From Streptomyces somaliensis DSM 40738 (lineage in GTDB: Bacteria > Actinomycetota > Actinomycetes > Streptomycetales > Streptomycetaceae), in contig JAAXOU010000003.1 in NCBI GenBank assembly GCA_012396115.1, forward strand, positions 1 to 47,116: a stretch of DNA of 47,116 nt, given 5' to 3'. The notes below the pieces were generated by a model. The model worked only from the letters and a program-made list of their open reading frames with translations. It was not told the DNA's origin and did no database searches. This document shows positions 14,732 through 23,724 of the stretch, one piece after another (position 1 is the first letter of the stretch; each line of letters begins with the position of its first letter). Position numbers and translations under genes: made by a program.

Positions 14732-17068
14732 ATGACGGAAAGCCGCGCGGAGGGGCCCTCGGCGGTTGAGTTCCGACGGGCGCGTGAGGAGTGGATCGAA
14801 GGCAGGATCCAGGACCTCGCCGAGGTACTGGAGACCACCGGCCCGGATCTCTACGAGCTGCTGCCGGCCGATTTGGGGGAGCGGCGACTGGCCGCGGCGG
14901 TCACCGTGGCCAGGGTGGCCGCGGGCGAGGCGCGCGCCGAGTCCGTGGCGGAGACCGCCCGCCTGCTCGAACGCCTGGTTCCCGGTGGGCACCGCCACGA
15001 CCTGACGGGAACGGCCCGAGCGCTCCGTGCGCGCCTGGCGACCCGGGGCGAGCCGGCCGTCTGGTCGTGGAACGCCGCGGCGTGGGAGGAGATGACCCTG
15101 TGGTGGTGGGGACGGCACCAGCCGCGCACCGGTGATCCCGCACGGGACTCCGCCGAATGGCGCTCGCGCTGGTCGGCGGAGGTTCCCCGGAACGGGGACG
15201 TCGACCGGCCCGAGCTCGCGCCGCGACGGCACGGCCGTGCACTGGTCACGCCGGCCGAGTTCTTCGCCTCGGAACCCGAGCCGCTGAGACTCCTGGCCCA
15301 CGCGGTGCTCGGGTCACCCCGGACGGTCGCCGCCGTCGAGGACGCCGTCCTCCTGCGTGAGGAGCACCTCCAGGGCGCCGGGCACCTGAGGTGGCTGGCC
15401 GAGCAGCAGGCCTGCGCCGACCAGCTCGAAGCGTGGCGCAGAGCCCAGCAGGAGACCGGGTCGGAGGCCACACGGGACTTCCTGGCGGAGCTGTCCGAGG
15501 TGGTCAAGCGCTACGCCACTCTGGTGCTGCGACCCGTCGTCGACGCGCTCTCCGCCTGCGAGCGCGCGCTCCTGGACGGCAGCCGGCCCGGCGCGCACCG
15601 CAACGCCGCCGACTACCTGGGCGTGTTCCTCGACTGGCAGGTGCAGTCGGACGAGGACGCCTGGCGGGACGAGGCACCGAGCGCCGACGTGGCACGGCAG
15701 GCGCGGGAGCACCGCGAGCGGGGGGAGACGACCTGGCAGGGCATGCGGGGCTCCGTGCCCGTCTGGTACCACATCGTCACCTCCCCGCAGGAGAAAGCCG
15801 CCGCCCTCGCCTACTCGGGACGGCCGTCGGCCTCCGTCGTCCGCGTCCGGACCGGCGACGACGACGTGACGGTCCCGGGTTCCTCCCTGTTCGAAGGGCT
15901 CTTCGACGAGGCCGACGAGTCGGCGGACTGGTATCCCGATCCCGGCATCGACGTACCGTACGAGCCGCACAGCGCCTTCGACCTGTGCGCGCTCCTCGCG
16001 CTGACGCGACTCGGCCATGCCCGGCTGGAGTTCCTGACCGTCCACGCGGACGGAACCGTGCGCACCCTGCGCTCGGTCCGCGCCCTCGTGCGCGAGGACG
16101 ACGCCACGGCCTACCGGCGCTGGGCCCTCGCGGCGCTGACCGAGATGGCCGCCGATCCCGAGGACCTCGCCGACCTCATCGCCCGGGACGAGGAGGACAC
16201 CGACGAACCGCACGAGACCACCGGGGCGGACAGGACGAGGGACACCGGCTCCGGAACCGGTCCCGGCACGGCGCCCTCTCCCGAGCAGGGCGGTTCGCCC
16301 TCCGGCCGCCGCACCACGAACGGCAGCCTTCCGCCCGAACTGCTCGGCAAGGTGCGGGCCCTGCTCCGCAAGGCGGAGGACCGGGCCGCCACGGAGGAGG
16401 AGGCCCGCGCCTTCCTCGCCAAGGCCACGGAGCTCATGGCCAAGTACGGCATCGAACAGGCCATGCTCGAAGACCCGGACCGACCCGCCGGACCCCTGGA
16501 CAAGGTCGTCGAGGTTCACCCGCCCTACGCCAAGGAGATGCGGCGGCTGCTCAGCTGGATCGCCGGGGCCATGCGCTGCCGGTCGGTGTACCCGGGGGGC
16601 AAGGCGAACCGCCACCGGGTCCACCTCTTCGGTTTCGAGGGCGACATCCAGGCGAGCGAGGTCCTGTTCGCCAGCCTGCGGCTGCAGATGCTGGACGGAG
16701 CCGACCGCGCCGACCGCCTGCACCGGCCGGCGGGGGAGGACGTGCGCGCCTACAAGCGTTCCTGGATGCTCGGGTTCGTCCGTGAGGTGACCGACCGGGT
16801 CAAGGCGGCCCAGGAGGCGGCGCGGACAGCCGCGGAGCACGAGCAGGAGGGGACGGAAGGGACGCGGCGCAGTGTGGCCCTGGTCCTCGCCGACCGGTCG
16901 ACGGTGGTGGACGCACACCTGAACGTCCGCTACCCCAAGCTGGGCAAGGCCCGGCCCACGAAGTTCAAGGGCACGGGCTACTGGCAGGGCCGGGCGGACG
17001 GCAGGCGGGCCGACATCGGTGGGCCGACCGTCGTTCCCGACCCGCACGCCGAACAGCTCGTCCGCTGA
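14732..17068 (+). CDS. DUF2786-containing protein with large unknown N terminus
   Basis: This protein has 778 residues. The first 480 or so residues resemble nothing I recognise; they are alpha-helical and rich in Arg/Glu and Trp. A Ser/Gly/Thr-rich acidic linker (about 485-530) leads to DUF2786 (PPELLGKVRALLRKAED, AFLAKATELMAKYGIEQAML; about 533-575) and then a DUF7168-like tail (YAKEMRRLLSWIAGAM, HLFGFEGDIQASEVLF, YKRSWMLGFVREV). DUF2786 is scattered in plasmids, phages and islands and has no proved activity. The gene is divergent from mcrBC and has a GGAGGGGG ribosome site before ATG 14732. A defence accessory role is suggested only by the position. Confidence 0.75.
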   Translation: MTESRAEGPSAVEFRRAREEWIEGRIQDLAEVLETTGPDLYELLPADLGERRLAAAVTVARVAAGEARAESVAETARLLERLVPGGHRHDLTGTARALRARLATRGEPAVWSWNAAAWEEMTLWWWGRHQPRTGDPARDSAEWRSRWSAEVPRNGDVDRPELAPRRHGRALVTPAEFFASEPEPLRLLAHAVLGSPRTVAAVEDAVLLREEHLQGAGHLRWLAEQQACADQLEAWRRAQQETGSEATRDFLAELSEVVKRYATLVLRPVVDALSACERALLDGSRPGAHRNAADYLGVFLDWQVQSDEDAWRDEAPSADVARQAREHRERGETTWQGMRGSVPVWYHIVTSPQEKAAALAYSGRPSASVVRVRTGDDDVTVPGSSLFEGLFDEADESADWYPDPGIDVPYEPHSAFDLCALLALTRLGHARLEFLTVHADGTVRTLRSVRALVREDDATAYRRWALAALTEMAADPEDLADLIARDEEDTDEPHETTGADRTRDTGSGTGPGTAPSPEQGGSPSGRRTTNGSLPPELLGKVRALLRKAEDRAATEEEARAFLAKATELMAKYGIEQAMLEDPDRPAGPLDKVVEVHPPYAKEMRRLLSWIAGAMRCRSVYPGGKANRHRVHLFGFEGDIQASEVLFASLRLQMLDGADRADRLHRPAGEDVRAYKRSWMLGFVREVTDRVKAAQEAARTAAEHEQEGTEGTRRSVALVLADRSTVVDAHLNVRYPKLGKARPTKFKGTGYWQGRADGRRADIGGPTVVPDPHAEQLVR

Positions 17069-17210
17069 CCGCGTGGCAGCGGACGGCGAGGAGGACACGT
17101 TGCCGGGCCACTCCCCGCCGTCCCCTGCCGAATCGCTGATCAGCGGCGCGAGAGGGGGGACGGAGGAACCGGAGGCCTGCGTCCCACCCGGCGGGTACCG
17201 CGCCTCCAGC

Positions 17211-17236
17211 ACCGGGACCGCCGTCCCCGTCCCGGT
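17211..17236. terminator. Hairpin in the 17069-17375 convergent gap
   Basis: ACCGGGAC (17211-17218) pairs with GTCCCGGT (17229-17236) around a 10-base loop. It is the only clear signal in the 307-base space between the DUF2786 gene and the convergent HATPase gene. The rest of this space shows nothing else. Confidence 0.45.
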
Positions 17237-17375
17237 CACGCCGTCCACTCCTGTGCGTCCCCTCGCGCGCCGCGCGTCGTCCGCCGCCGGTGCGTCCCCG
17301 CCTGGAATCCGGTGCTCCGACGCGGAGGCGGGGGCCGGAGGGGCGGGCTCGCGGTCGCCGGACGCCAGGGCGGCG

Positions 17376-17816
17376 TCACGGGCGGCGGTCGAGTTCCGCC
17401 CAGACCGTCTTGCCGGCGGGCGGGTACGGCTCCGTGCCCCAGCGGTCGGCGAGTGCGTCGACGAGGAGGAGCCCGCGGCCCGACTCGGCGTTCTCCTCCG
17501 GGAGGGGCGCCGTGACGAGTACGGGGAGCCGGTCGCCGCGGGCGTCGCTGACCGCGATGCGGAGGGTCCCGGTCGCGGTGTCGAGACGGAGGGCGAGCCG
17601 GAAGTCGCGGCCCCGCACCCGGCCGTGCAGGGCCGCGTTGGCGGCGAGTTCGGCGACGATCTGCTCGGCTCGTTCGGTGGTGGCGGGTGACACGTCCCAG
17701 GTGCGGAGCTGCCCGGTGGCGAGCAGGCGCGCCAGGCGGGCGCCGCGGCGGGTGGAGGACAGCAGCTGGGCGAACGTCGCGGGTGCGGCCTGAACGTGAG
17801 GCGTGGAGCTGTTCAT
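17376..17816 (-). CDS. HATPase (anti-sigma-factor-like) ATP-binding protein
   Basis: This 146-residue protein has a GHKL ATPase fold: N-box EQIVAELAANAALHG, G1 box VSDARGDRLP and G2 box ESGRGLLLVDALADRWG, ending with KTVWAEL. Many Streptomyces carry such small SpoIIAB/RsbW-like proteins next to an XRE regulator and a DUF397 protein, the whiJ-type cassettes, in which they modulate development or antibiotic production. Here the gene is divergent from exactly that pair (17984, 18847). ATG 17816 was chosen because the N terminus then has family length. The 168 bases to the XRE gene should contain both promoters. Confidence 0.85.
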   Translation of the reverse strand: MNSSTPHVQAAPATFAQLLSSTRRGARLARLLATGQLRTWDVSPATTERAEQIVAELAANAALHGRVRGRDFRLALRLDTATGTLRIAVSDARGDRLPVLVTAPLPEENAESGRGLLLVDALADRWGTEPYPPAGKTVWAELDRRP

Positions 17817-17983
17817 GGGGCCACGGTGACGGGCGCGCGGGGGCGTGAGCCAGGAGTGCGGCCCGTACGGTGAGTCAGCGTACGGGCACGTTCGGTGGAC
17901 GGTGCGGGGCTCCTGCCGCCACGCTGGGTGCCGTCGAGAGCGGGGACGCAGCACGGTACGTACGCACCTGGAGGTGGCCGCGG

Positions 17984-18850
17984 ATGTCGCACGGCGACGC
18001 GAGTGAGAACGACGACCCGGCGGTCTGCGAGACCGAGCGGGAGCCCGACCCGTCGGACAGCCTGCGGACGTTCGGAGCCGTCGTCCAGGCCCTGCGCGAG
18101 CACGCGGGGTACAGCAGGGTGGAGTTCGGGGAGGCGGTGCGGTTCTCCAAGCACACCGTGGAGTCGGTGGAGCTGGGCAGGCGCATGCCCGACGAGTCCT
18201 TCGTGGAGCGGGCGGAGGAGGCGACCGGGAACACGGGCGCGTTGCGGCGGTCGGCGCGGCATCTGACGCGGGGGGAGGTGGGGCTGGCGGCCTGGTTCCG
18301 GCGCTGGGCGAAGCTGGAGAGGATCGCGGTGAGCCTGTGTACGTACGAGTGTCGGCTGGTGCCGGGGTTGTTGCAGTCGGAGGGGTACATGCGGGCCCTC
18401 TGTGAGAACGACATCCCGCCTTTGTCGGATGACGCGTTGGAAGCCACGGTTCAGGCGCGCCTGGAACGGCAACGGCTGCTGGCAGAGCGCCCGAACACCG
18501 CCTTCGACTTCATCGTTGAAGAGGCAGTGTTCATGCGTCGCCTCGGCGGCCCGGACGTGACCCGGGACCTCATCGACCACGTCCTGAAGATGGTTGCGCC
18601 GAGAAACGTCACGCTCCAGATCATGCCGGTGAACGCCGAGTACCACGCATGCATGGCTGGACCGATCCAGCTGCTGGAGACCACTGACGGCAGTTGGCGC
18701 GGGTACTCCGAAGGACAAGAGAACGGCCGCTTGATCGCTGACCCGAAACAGGTCAGTCGACTGCACATGCGCTATGCGAGACTGCGCTCGCAGGCCCTCT
18801 CCCCGAAGGACTCCGTGGGCCTACTGGAGCGGATGCGAGGAGCGCTATGA
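17984..18850 (+). CDS. XRE-family regulator with DUF5753 (WhiJ-like)
   Basis: This 288-residue protein has a Cro/C1-type helix-turn-helix (about residues 25-75: FGAVVQALREHAGYSRVEFGEAV, KHTVESVELGRRMP) followed by the DUF5753 sensor domain (about 95-280: YECRLVPGLLQSEGYMRAL, FIVEEAVFMRRLGG, VTLQIMPVNAEYHACMAGP). This is the WhiJ class of Streptomyces regulators, whose output depends on a DUF397 partner. ATG 17984 is preceded by GGAGGTGG. The gene overlaps the DUF397 gene by 4 bases. A second, diverged copy of the same pair is at 38029-39107. Confidence 0.92.
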   Translation: MSHGDASENDDPAVCETEREPDPSDSLRTFGAVVQALREHAGYSRVEFGEAVRFSKHTVESVELGRRMPDESFVERAEEATGNTGALRRSARHLTRGEVGLAAWFRRWAKLERIAVSLCTYECRLVPGLLQSEGYMRALCENDIPPLSDDALEATVQARLERQRLLAERPNTAFDFIVEEAVFMRRLGGPDVTRDLIDHVLKMVAPRNVTLQIMPVNAEYHACMAGPIQLLETTDGSWRGYSEGQENGRLIADPKQVSRLHMRYARLRSQALSPKDSVGLLERMRGAL

Positions 18851-19032
18851 GTACGTCCGAACTCGACTGGTTCAAGTCCAGCCACAGCAGCGCACAGGGG
18901 GACAGCTGTATCGAGGTCGCCGTCACCGAGCAGGCCGTGCACGTGCGCGACTCCAAGGACGTCACGCGGCCCGATTTCGCGGTCGGTCGCGATGGCTGGA
19001 CGCGATTCGTGCGGTACGCCGCCGGGAGCTGA
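18847..19032 (+). CDS. DUF397 small protein, partner of the XRE regulator
   Basis: This 61-residue protein has the DUF397 signature: DWFKSSHSSAQGDSCIEVA, VHVRDSKD and WTRFVRYA. These small proteins act with WhiJ-like regulators, probably by binding them. The ATG overlaps the regulator stop (ATGA). It is the last gene before the convergent defence operon, with only 30 bases between the stops and no hairpin there. Confidence 0.92.
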   Translation: MSTSELDWFKSSHSSAQGDSCIEVAVTEQAVHVRDSKDVTRPDFAVGRDGWTRFVRYAAGS

Positions 19033-19062
19033 AGCGAGCGTGAGGCGTGCCGATGGTGCCCG

Positions 19063-19554
19063 TCAGCGGGGCCAGCGGTACGCCTCGACTGCGTCTGTGT
19101 ACGGCTTGAGAAGCGGGCGGAGTTCCTTCCGGAGGAGTTCTGCGTCGGCCTCCGGGAGCGGCAGGGAGGCCCGGCGCATGCGGACGCTCCACGACTTCGG
19201 GTCCGGGAAGATGCTGAGCCGGTGCACGTGATCGCGCAGGACCACGCCCTCGCGGAAGGGCGCGAGGCCGTGGACGGTCAGCTCGCACCCCTCCGTGAAG
19301 CTCCGCTCGCCGAAGACGACGGGTTCGGCGAGTGTGCGGACGGGTGACGACACCGTGGCGTGTCCGAGGATGCGGCCCATATCGCGCGTCGGGTTTCGGA
19401 AACAGCCGCGTGTGGAGTAGAGCAGCACCTCGTCGCCCTCGTTGATGGCGTGCGCCGCACGCGCCCGGCTGGGCGGGAATGCCATCCGCTGCTCGGTAAG
19501 CACCCAGCTCAGGGCGGTGCGGTCACTGATGATCACGAGGTGGGTCGTCGCCAT
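19063..19554 (-). CDS. EVE/PUA-like domain protein, last gene of the defence operon
   Basis: This 163-residue protein looks like a single PUA/EVE/ASCH-type beta barrel: HLVIISDRTALSWVLTEQRM at the start, GDEVLLYSTRGCFRNPTRDMGRILGHATV in the middle, and REGVVLRDHVHRLSIF. EVE domains read modified bases such as 5-methylcytosine or derivatives and are often fused to, or encoded with, restriction systems. It starts 21 bases after the methylase stop on the same strand, so it is probably co-transcribed with it. The assignment rests on the strand pattern and general likeness and is moderate. A possible role is sensing of modified DNA or RNA. Confidence 0.6.
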   Translation of the reverse strand: MATTHLVIISDRTALSWVLTEQRMAFPPSRARAAHAINEGDEVLLYSTRGCFRNPTRDMGRILGHATVSSPVRTLAEPVVFGERSFTEGCELTVHGLAPFREGVVLRDHVHRLSIFPDPKSWSVRMRRASLPLPEADAELLRKELRPLLKPYTDAVEAYRWPR

Positions 19555-19575
19555 GCGTTCACGGTATCTGCGTGA

Positions 19576-22500
19576 TCACTGCCGGGCCGGGTGGCGGGGG
19601 CCGTGGCCTGGGGGCGGGGTCAGGGGCGAGGTGTAGGTCTCGCCGTCGATGAGGGGCCTCTCCAGGGTCAGGCCGGCGTCGGCCATGCGGGCGTACTCGG
19701 CGAGGACGAGCCGCTTGGTGCGGTACTCGCCGAACTTGGCGATCTCGTTGTTCTTCAGGCCGCCCGACTCCGACTGGAAGGTCTCCAGGATGTAGTCGGT
19801 GTCCTCCGCCGAAATGCCGTACAGGTGGAAGAAGTACGCGTCCAGCTCGGCCCGCAGCTGCGCCCGTCGCTCCTCGTCCCACCGGAACGGCTCGCCCTCG
19901 TCGCCCAGGTCGCGGGCGAGGGGAGTCATGTCGTAGGCGGTGTAGACGAGTTCGAGGACGCGGGGGAGGAGGAAGGGGAGGTGGGGTTCGAGGGCGGTGG
20001 GGGTGGGGACGGGGAGTTGTTTCCAGATGAACGGCTTCATGTGAGCGTCGCTGATCTTCTGCCGACTAACGAAGTCGAAGATTAGAGAAGACTGTGTGGC
20101 GAGCAAAGCTGCGATCAATGGGGGCGCGACTCGCGGAAACATCAAGGAATAGGTGTTGCCGACTGCTGTGCGAGGCAGGACGGCCGGGATGGAGGTGCGT
20201 TCGTTAGTGAAGTACGTGACGTCCCGCCAGCCGATTAGCCAGCCCTGCTCCCACTCAACTTCAGCAAGGCGCTCAGCGACGCCGCGTCCGAATACCTGCT
20301 TTCCCTTCCGCGTCGTGGCGATTGGCCCGTCCTCCGCCACCCAATAACGAGGGGTGACGTAAAGTGAAGGGTCTTCCTTTTCGGAGGACTCGATCCGGCG
20401 GCGATCCTCGTTACCCGTGCCGGTGTAGGAGTTCCAACGGTGGTCGAAGTGGTGGGCCATCTTGGCCTCGTACAACGGCAGCATCCGCTTTTCGTCTCGG
20501 ACGAAGACGTTGCCCTCCAGCTGCCAGCCTTCCTCTTCCAATTGTTCACGAACTCGGAAGAGGTCCGAATCGTCGGTCATGTCAAAAAGGCGCTTGAAGC
20601 TAATTCCCCAGGGGTTTCCGGCCCTACGCCCCTCGTCCCAGAGTACAGGAATATGCCGGTAGATAGCCGCCGTTAGGTCGGCACTCCGGTGAGAGCGAAA
20701 CTTCGGGAGCGTGCCCGTATTGGGATTGATGAGGGCGATGTCCTCAAGGGTTAGTGCGAAGGTCCGGTTCGGATTGTTGAGGTCTGTGATGTCACCGAGG
20801 GAGAATCCGAATCGTGCAGCGGACCCTCGCAAGCCACGGCCGGTGAGGGAGAGCAAGCAGAAGGATTGCTTCGAGTCGATGTCGAACCACTTCCCTCCGC
20901 GCGGCAAGGCGGCAGATTTGGGTCGCCTCACTTCGAAATCGTAAAGCGAGGCCAGCGCCCCGCGCCGCGTGAAGTCCGAGAATAGGTACTGTGAGCCCGC
21001 TCCCGTCGCGATAGCCGTCGGCAAGATCGCTCCGAACCGCCCCTTCGGCGCCACCACACTCGACATGCGCTCGGCGAACAAGGCGTCTATTTGAAGCGAG
21101 TTGACACCCTTTACCGTCAACCCCTTTGCGCAGAGCGGAAAAACTCCCGCGTCCCCGGCGAAATGAAAAGTTCCCTTCACTGTGCGGCGCGCCTTCCGAT
21201 ACTGCGTCCCCTCCGCCGGATGCTCCCGCTCCCATTCCGCAATGCGCGTCCGCCGAGCCGTACCCGAGATCGCTGCGATCTCCGGCTCCACGACGCTGAA
21301 GTACTCCTTGTCCATGAAGTCGACCTTGTCCCACGGCGGATTCCCCACCACACACGAGAATCCGCCCGCCCAGCCGGTGGCCGGGTCCACCCCGTCCGCG
21401 TGCTCCTCCGGCACCCGGAACACCTCCGGGAACTCCAGGTGCCAGTGGAAGAAGGCGTACTGCTCCCGCAGCCGCACGATCTCGTCGTGCGTCGACTGCG
21501 GGGCGGCGTCGCCCTCGGGGTCCTCCAGGCCCCGGAACACCCGGTGCGTGACGGCCGGCGGCGCGTCCTCCCGCTTCACCCACACGAACGCGGCGCACCA
21601 CGCGTCGGCGAGGTGCAGCGCCCGCTGGTACTCCGCCGACGTGGACCACGCCTTGAACGCCTCCTCCTTGCGGCGTACGTCCGCCAGGTTCCGCGCGGGC
21701 GCGGACGTGATGCGGCGGAGGCCGGTGGCGAAGACGGTGTTGGCGACGTTCGGCTCGCGTTCCTCCGCCTCGAACAGGAGCCCCTGCCCGGCCCGCTCCT
21801 GTTCGTTCTGGGCCAGCAGCCGCTTGGCCCACGCCTCGTCGTCGCCCTCGGTCTTCTTGAACGCGCGGCTGGGGACGCCGTCCTTCATGAGCGCCGGCGT
21901 GGCGCCGATCAGGCCGTTGCCGTGCTTGACGTGGGCGTCGAGGAAGCCGAGCGGGCGGCCCGGTTCCATGGCCTCCAGCCACAGGGAGACCTTGGCCAGT
22001 TCCACCGCCATGGGGTTGAGGTCGACGCCGTAGACGCACCGGGAGACGACCTCGTGCATGGCGTGCCGCACCGCCTCGACCGTCGGCTCCGGGTTGCGCT
22101 CCCGCACGGAGGCGACCCGCTTGGCGATGCGCCGGGCGGCGGCGACGAGGAAGTGGCCGGAACCGCAGGCCGGGTCGCAGACCGTCAGGGCGAGCAGCTC
22201 CTCGACGATCGCCTGGGCGGGGTCGGCGAGGCCCTCGGCCCGCGCCCGCTCCTCGCCCCGCGCGACGGCGGCGTCTATCACCGGGTTGAGGGTGGAGTCG
22301 AGCAGGGTCTCGGTGAGCGCGGACGGGGTGTAGTAGCTGCCCGTCTTCTTGCGGTCGTTGCCCGCGCGGTCCACCAGCTCGAACGTGCGCTTCGTCGCGC
22401 TGTGCTTCGGCACCAGCTCCAGCAGCGCCTCGTACACGGACCCCAGTTCCTCGGCGCCCATGTGCCGGTAGTCGGCGGGGCGCCAGCGGCCGGAGTCGGC

Positions 22501-23724
22501 GTCGCGGACGCGGGCGAGGTGGCGTACCGCCTCCAGGAAGTACCGGTTGGAGAGCCGGGCGCCGCGCAGCGGTGCGTCCGCGTCCGTCGTGTTGAACAGG
22601 CCGCCGAGGCCGGGCAGGCCCAGTTCCGGCCGGCCCTGCTCGTCGCCGAGCGCGGCGAGCACCAGCTGGAGGGCCTCGTACTGGTCGCTGTGGGCGGTGC
22701 CCTGCCTGCGCTGGGCCCGCTCGCGCAGCCGGGCCGTGGAGAAGTAGCGGTGGTAGCGGGTGCGGGCCTGCTCGTCGGCCTCGGGATCCAGCAGGGCGTC
22801 CCGGTCCTCGGCCACGAAGAGGAAGATCAGCCGGTAGACCAGGCGCAGCAGTGCCGACTGGAGCGCGGACGGGTCGAGGTTCTCGCGCAGGTCCGTGTTG
22901 TCGGGGTGGCGCAGGAAGCCGGTGCCGAGTGCGGCCAGGGCCTGCTGGACGCCGTCGCGGTAGTGCTCCAGGGCGCGCGTGCCGGACTCGATGGCCGCCG
23001 TGCGCCAGGACTCCAGCCAGCACGTGGACGGCGGCGCGCCCTCGGCCACCTCGAACCGCGAGGCGTGCAGCAGCCGGTACAGCAGGACGAACTCGCTGAA
23101 CAGCTCGCCGTCGAAGATCGCCTCAAGGTCGAACTCGACGTACGACGCCGTGGCGAGCGCGCTGGAGTCCCGGAGCAGACGGATCTGGCGGCCGTTGGTC
23201 AGGACGCCCCACAGGTGGGCCTCCGTGCGGTTCAGGCACTCCTGGAGCATCGACTGCGGCGGGACCGTGCCCGCTCCGCCGGGCCGCTTGTCCAAGTCGG
23301 CGTTCCACGCCGTCTCGTGGATCAGGGCGTGGCCCCAGCGGTGGGAGACCGGGAACCTCCTCTCCGCGTCGGAGTCGGCGGCGATGCCCGCCGGGCCGAC
23401 GGCCGCGAGCCGTCCGAAGCCCAGCTCGCGCCAGAGCGGCGCCAGCCAGTCGGCGCCGGCGATCCCCGTCGGGTCGGCGGCGGGCACGCCCGTCTCCCGG
23501 TCCTCCGGCAGGCGCGTGCGCAGCTCCCGCCACAGCGGCTTCAGGTACTCCCAGCCGCGTTCCGCCTCGTCCCGCACGGAACGCGACGACGGCAGTCCGT
23601 AGTCGGCGGACCTGCAGCCGGGGACGTCCCTGCCCTCCGAGATCCTGATCAGCATGTCGGCCGGCAGCAGCCCCCCGACCGTGTGGACGGCGGTGAACAC
23701 CTGGTTGCGGGCGGTGGCGGACAT
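19576..23724 (-). CDS. Large N6-adenine DNA methylase, Eco57I/DISARM DrmMI-like
   Basis: This protein has 1382 residues. A long helical N-terminal half (about 1-430) precedes the methylase core: KKTGSYYTPSALTETLL (motif X-like), motif I CDPACGSGHFL with Asp517, GVDLNPMAVELAKVSLWLE, and motif IV GNPPWDKVDF with Asn795. All residues for SAM binding and adenine-N6 transfer are present. The C-terminal third, after motif IV, would be the target recognition region. Its bases (about 20040-21300) are clearly less GC-rich than the rest of the gene. It is translationally coupled to the SNF2 helicase gene (one-base overlap at 23724). An SNF2 helicase plus this kind of methylase is the core of class 1 DISARM. 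No restriction nuclease motif is evident in it. Confidence 0.85.
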   Translation of the reverse strand: MSATARNQVFTAVHTVGGLLPADMLIRISEGRDVPGCRSADYGLPSSRSVRDEAERGWEYLKPLWRELRTRLPEDRETGVPAADPTGIAGADWLAPLWRELGFGRLAAVGPAGIAADSDAERRFPVSHRWGHALIHETAWNADLDKRPGGAGTVPPQSMLQECLNRTEAHLWGVLTNGRQIRLLRDSSALATASYVEFDLEAIFDGELFSEFVLLYRLLHASRFEVAEGAPPSTCWLESWRTAAIESGTRALEHYRDGVQQALAALGTGFLRHPDNTDLRENLDPSALQSALLRLVYRLIFLFVAEDRDALLDPEADEQARTRYHRYFSTARLRERAQRRQGTAHSDQYEALQLVLAALGDEQGRPELGLPGLGGLFNTTDADAPLRGARLSNRYFLEAVRHLARVRDADSGRWRPADYRHMGAEELGSVYEALLELVPKHSATKRTFELVDRAGNDRKKTGSYYTPSALTETLLDSTLNPVIDAAVARGEERARAEGLADPAQAIVEELLALTVCDPACGSGHFLVAAARRIAKRVASVRERNPEPTVEAVRHAMHEVVSRCVYGVDLNPMAVELAKVSLWLEAMEPGRPLGFLDAHVKHGNGLIGATPALMKDGVPSRAFKKTEGDDEAWAKRLLAQNEQERAGQGLLFEAEEREPNVANTVFATGLRRITSAPARNLADVRRKEEAFKAWSTSAEYQRALHLADAWCAAFVWVKREDAPPAVTHRVFRGLEDPEGDAAPQSTHDEIVRLREQYAFFHWHLEFPEVFRVPEEHADGVDPATGWAGGFSCVVGNPPWDKVDFMDKEYFSVVEPEIAAISGTARRTRIAEWEREHPAEGTQYRKARRTVKGTFHFAGDAGVFPLCAKGLTVKGVNSLQIDALFAERMSSVVAPKGRFGAILPTAIATGAGSQYLFSDFTRRGALASLYDFEVRRPKSAALPRGGKWFDIDSKQSFCLLSLTGRGLRGSAARFGFSLGDITDLNNPNRTFALTLEDIALINPNTGTLPKFRSHRSADLTAAIYRHIPVLWDEGRRAGNPWGISFKRLFDMTDDSDLFRVREQLEEEGWQLEGNVFVRDEKRMLPLYEAKMAHHFDHRWNSYTGTGNEDRRRIESSEKEDPSLYVTPRYWVAEDGPIATTRKGKQVFGRGVAERLAEVEWEQGWLIGWRDVTYFTNERTSIPAVLPRTAVGNTYSLMFPRVAPPLIAALLATQSSLIFDFVSRQKISDAHMKPFIWKQLPVPTPTALEPHLPFLLPRVLELVYTAYDMTPLARDLGDEGEPFRWDEERRAQLRAELDAYFFHLYGISAEDTDYILETFQSESGGLKNNEIAKFGEYRTKRLVLAEYARMADAGLTLERPLIDGETYTSPLTPPPGHGPRHPARQ

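Noticed and set aside
21100..21121. GTTGAC and GTCAAC as inverted arms with a 10-base spacer, similar to the island palindrome
   Set aside because: It lies inside the methylase coding sequence, and the spacer length differs from the two 15-bp elements, so it is most likely codon coincidence.
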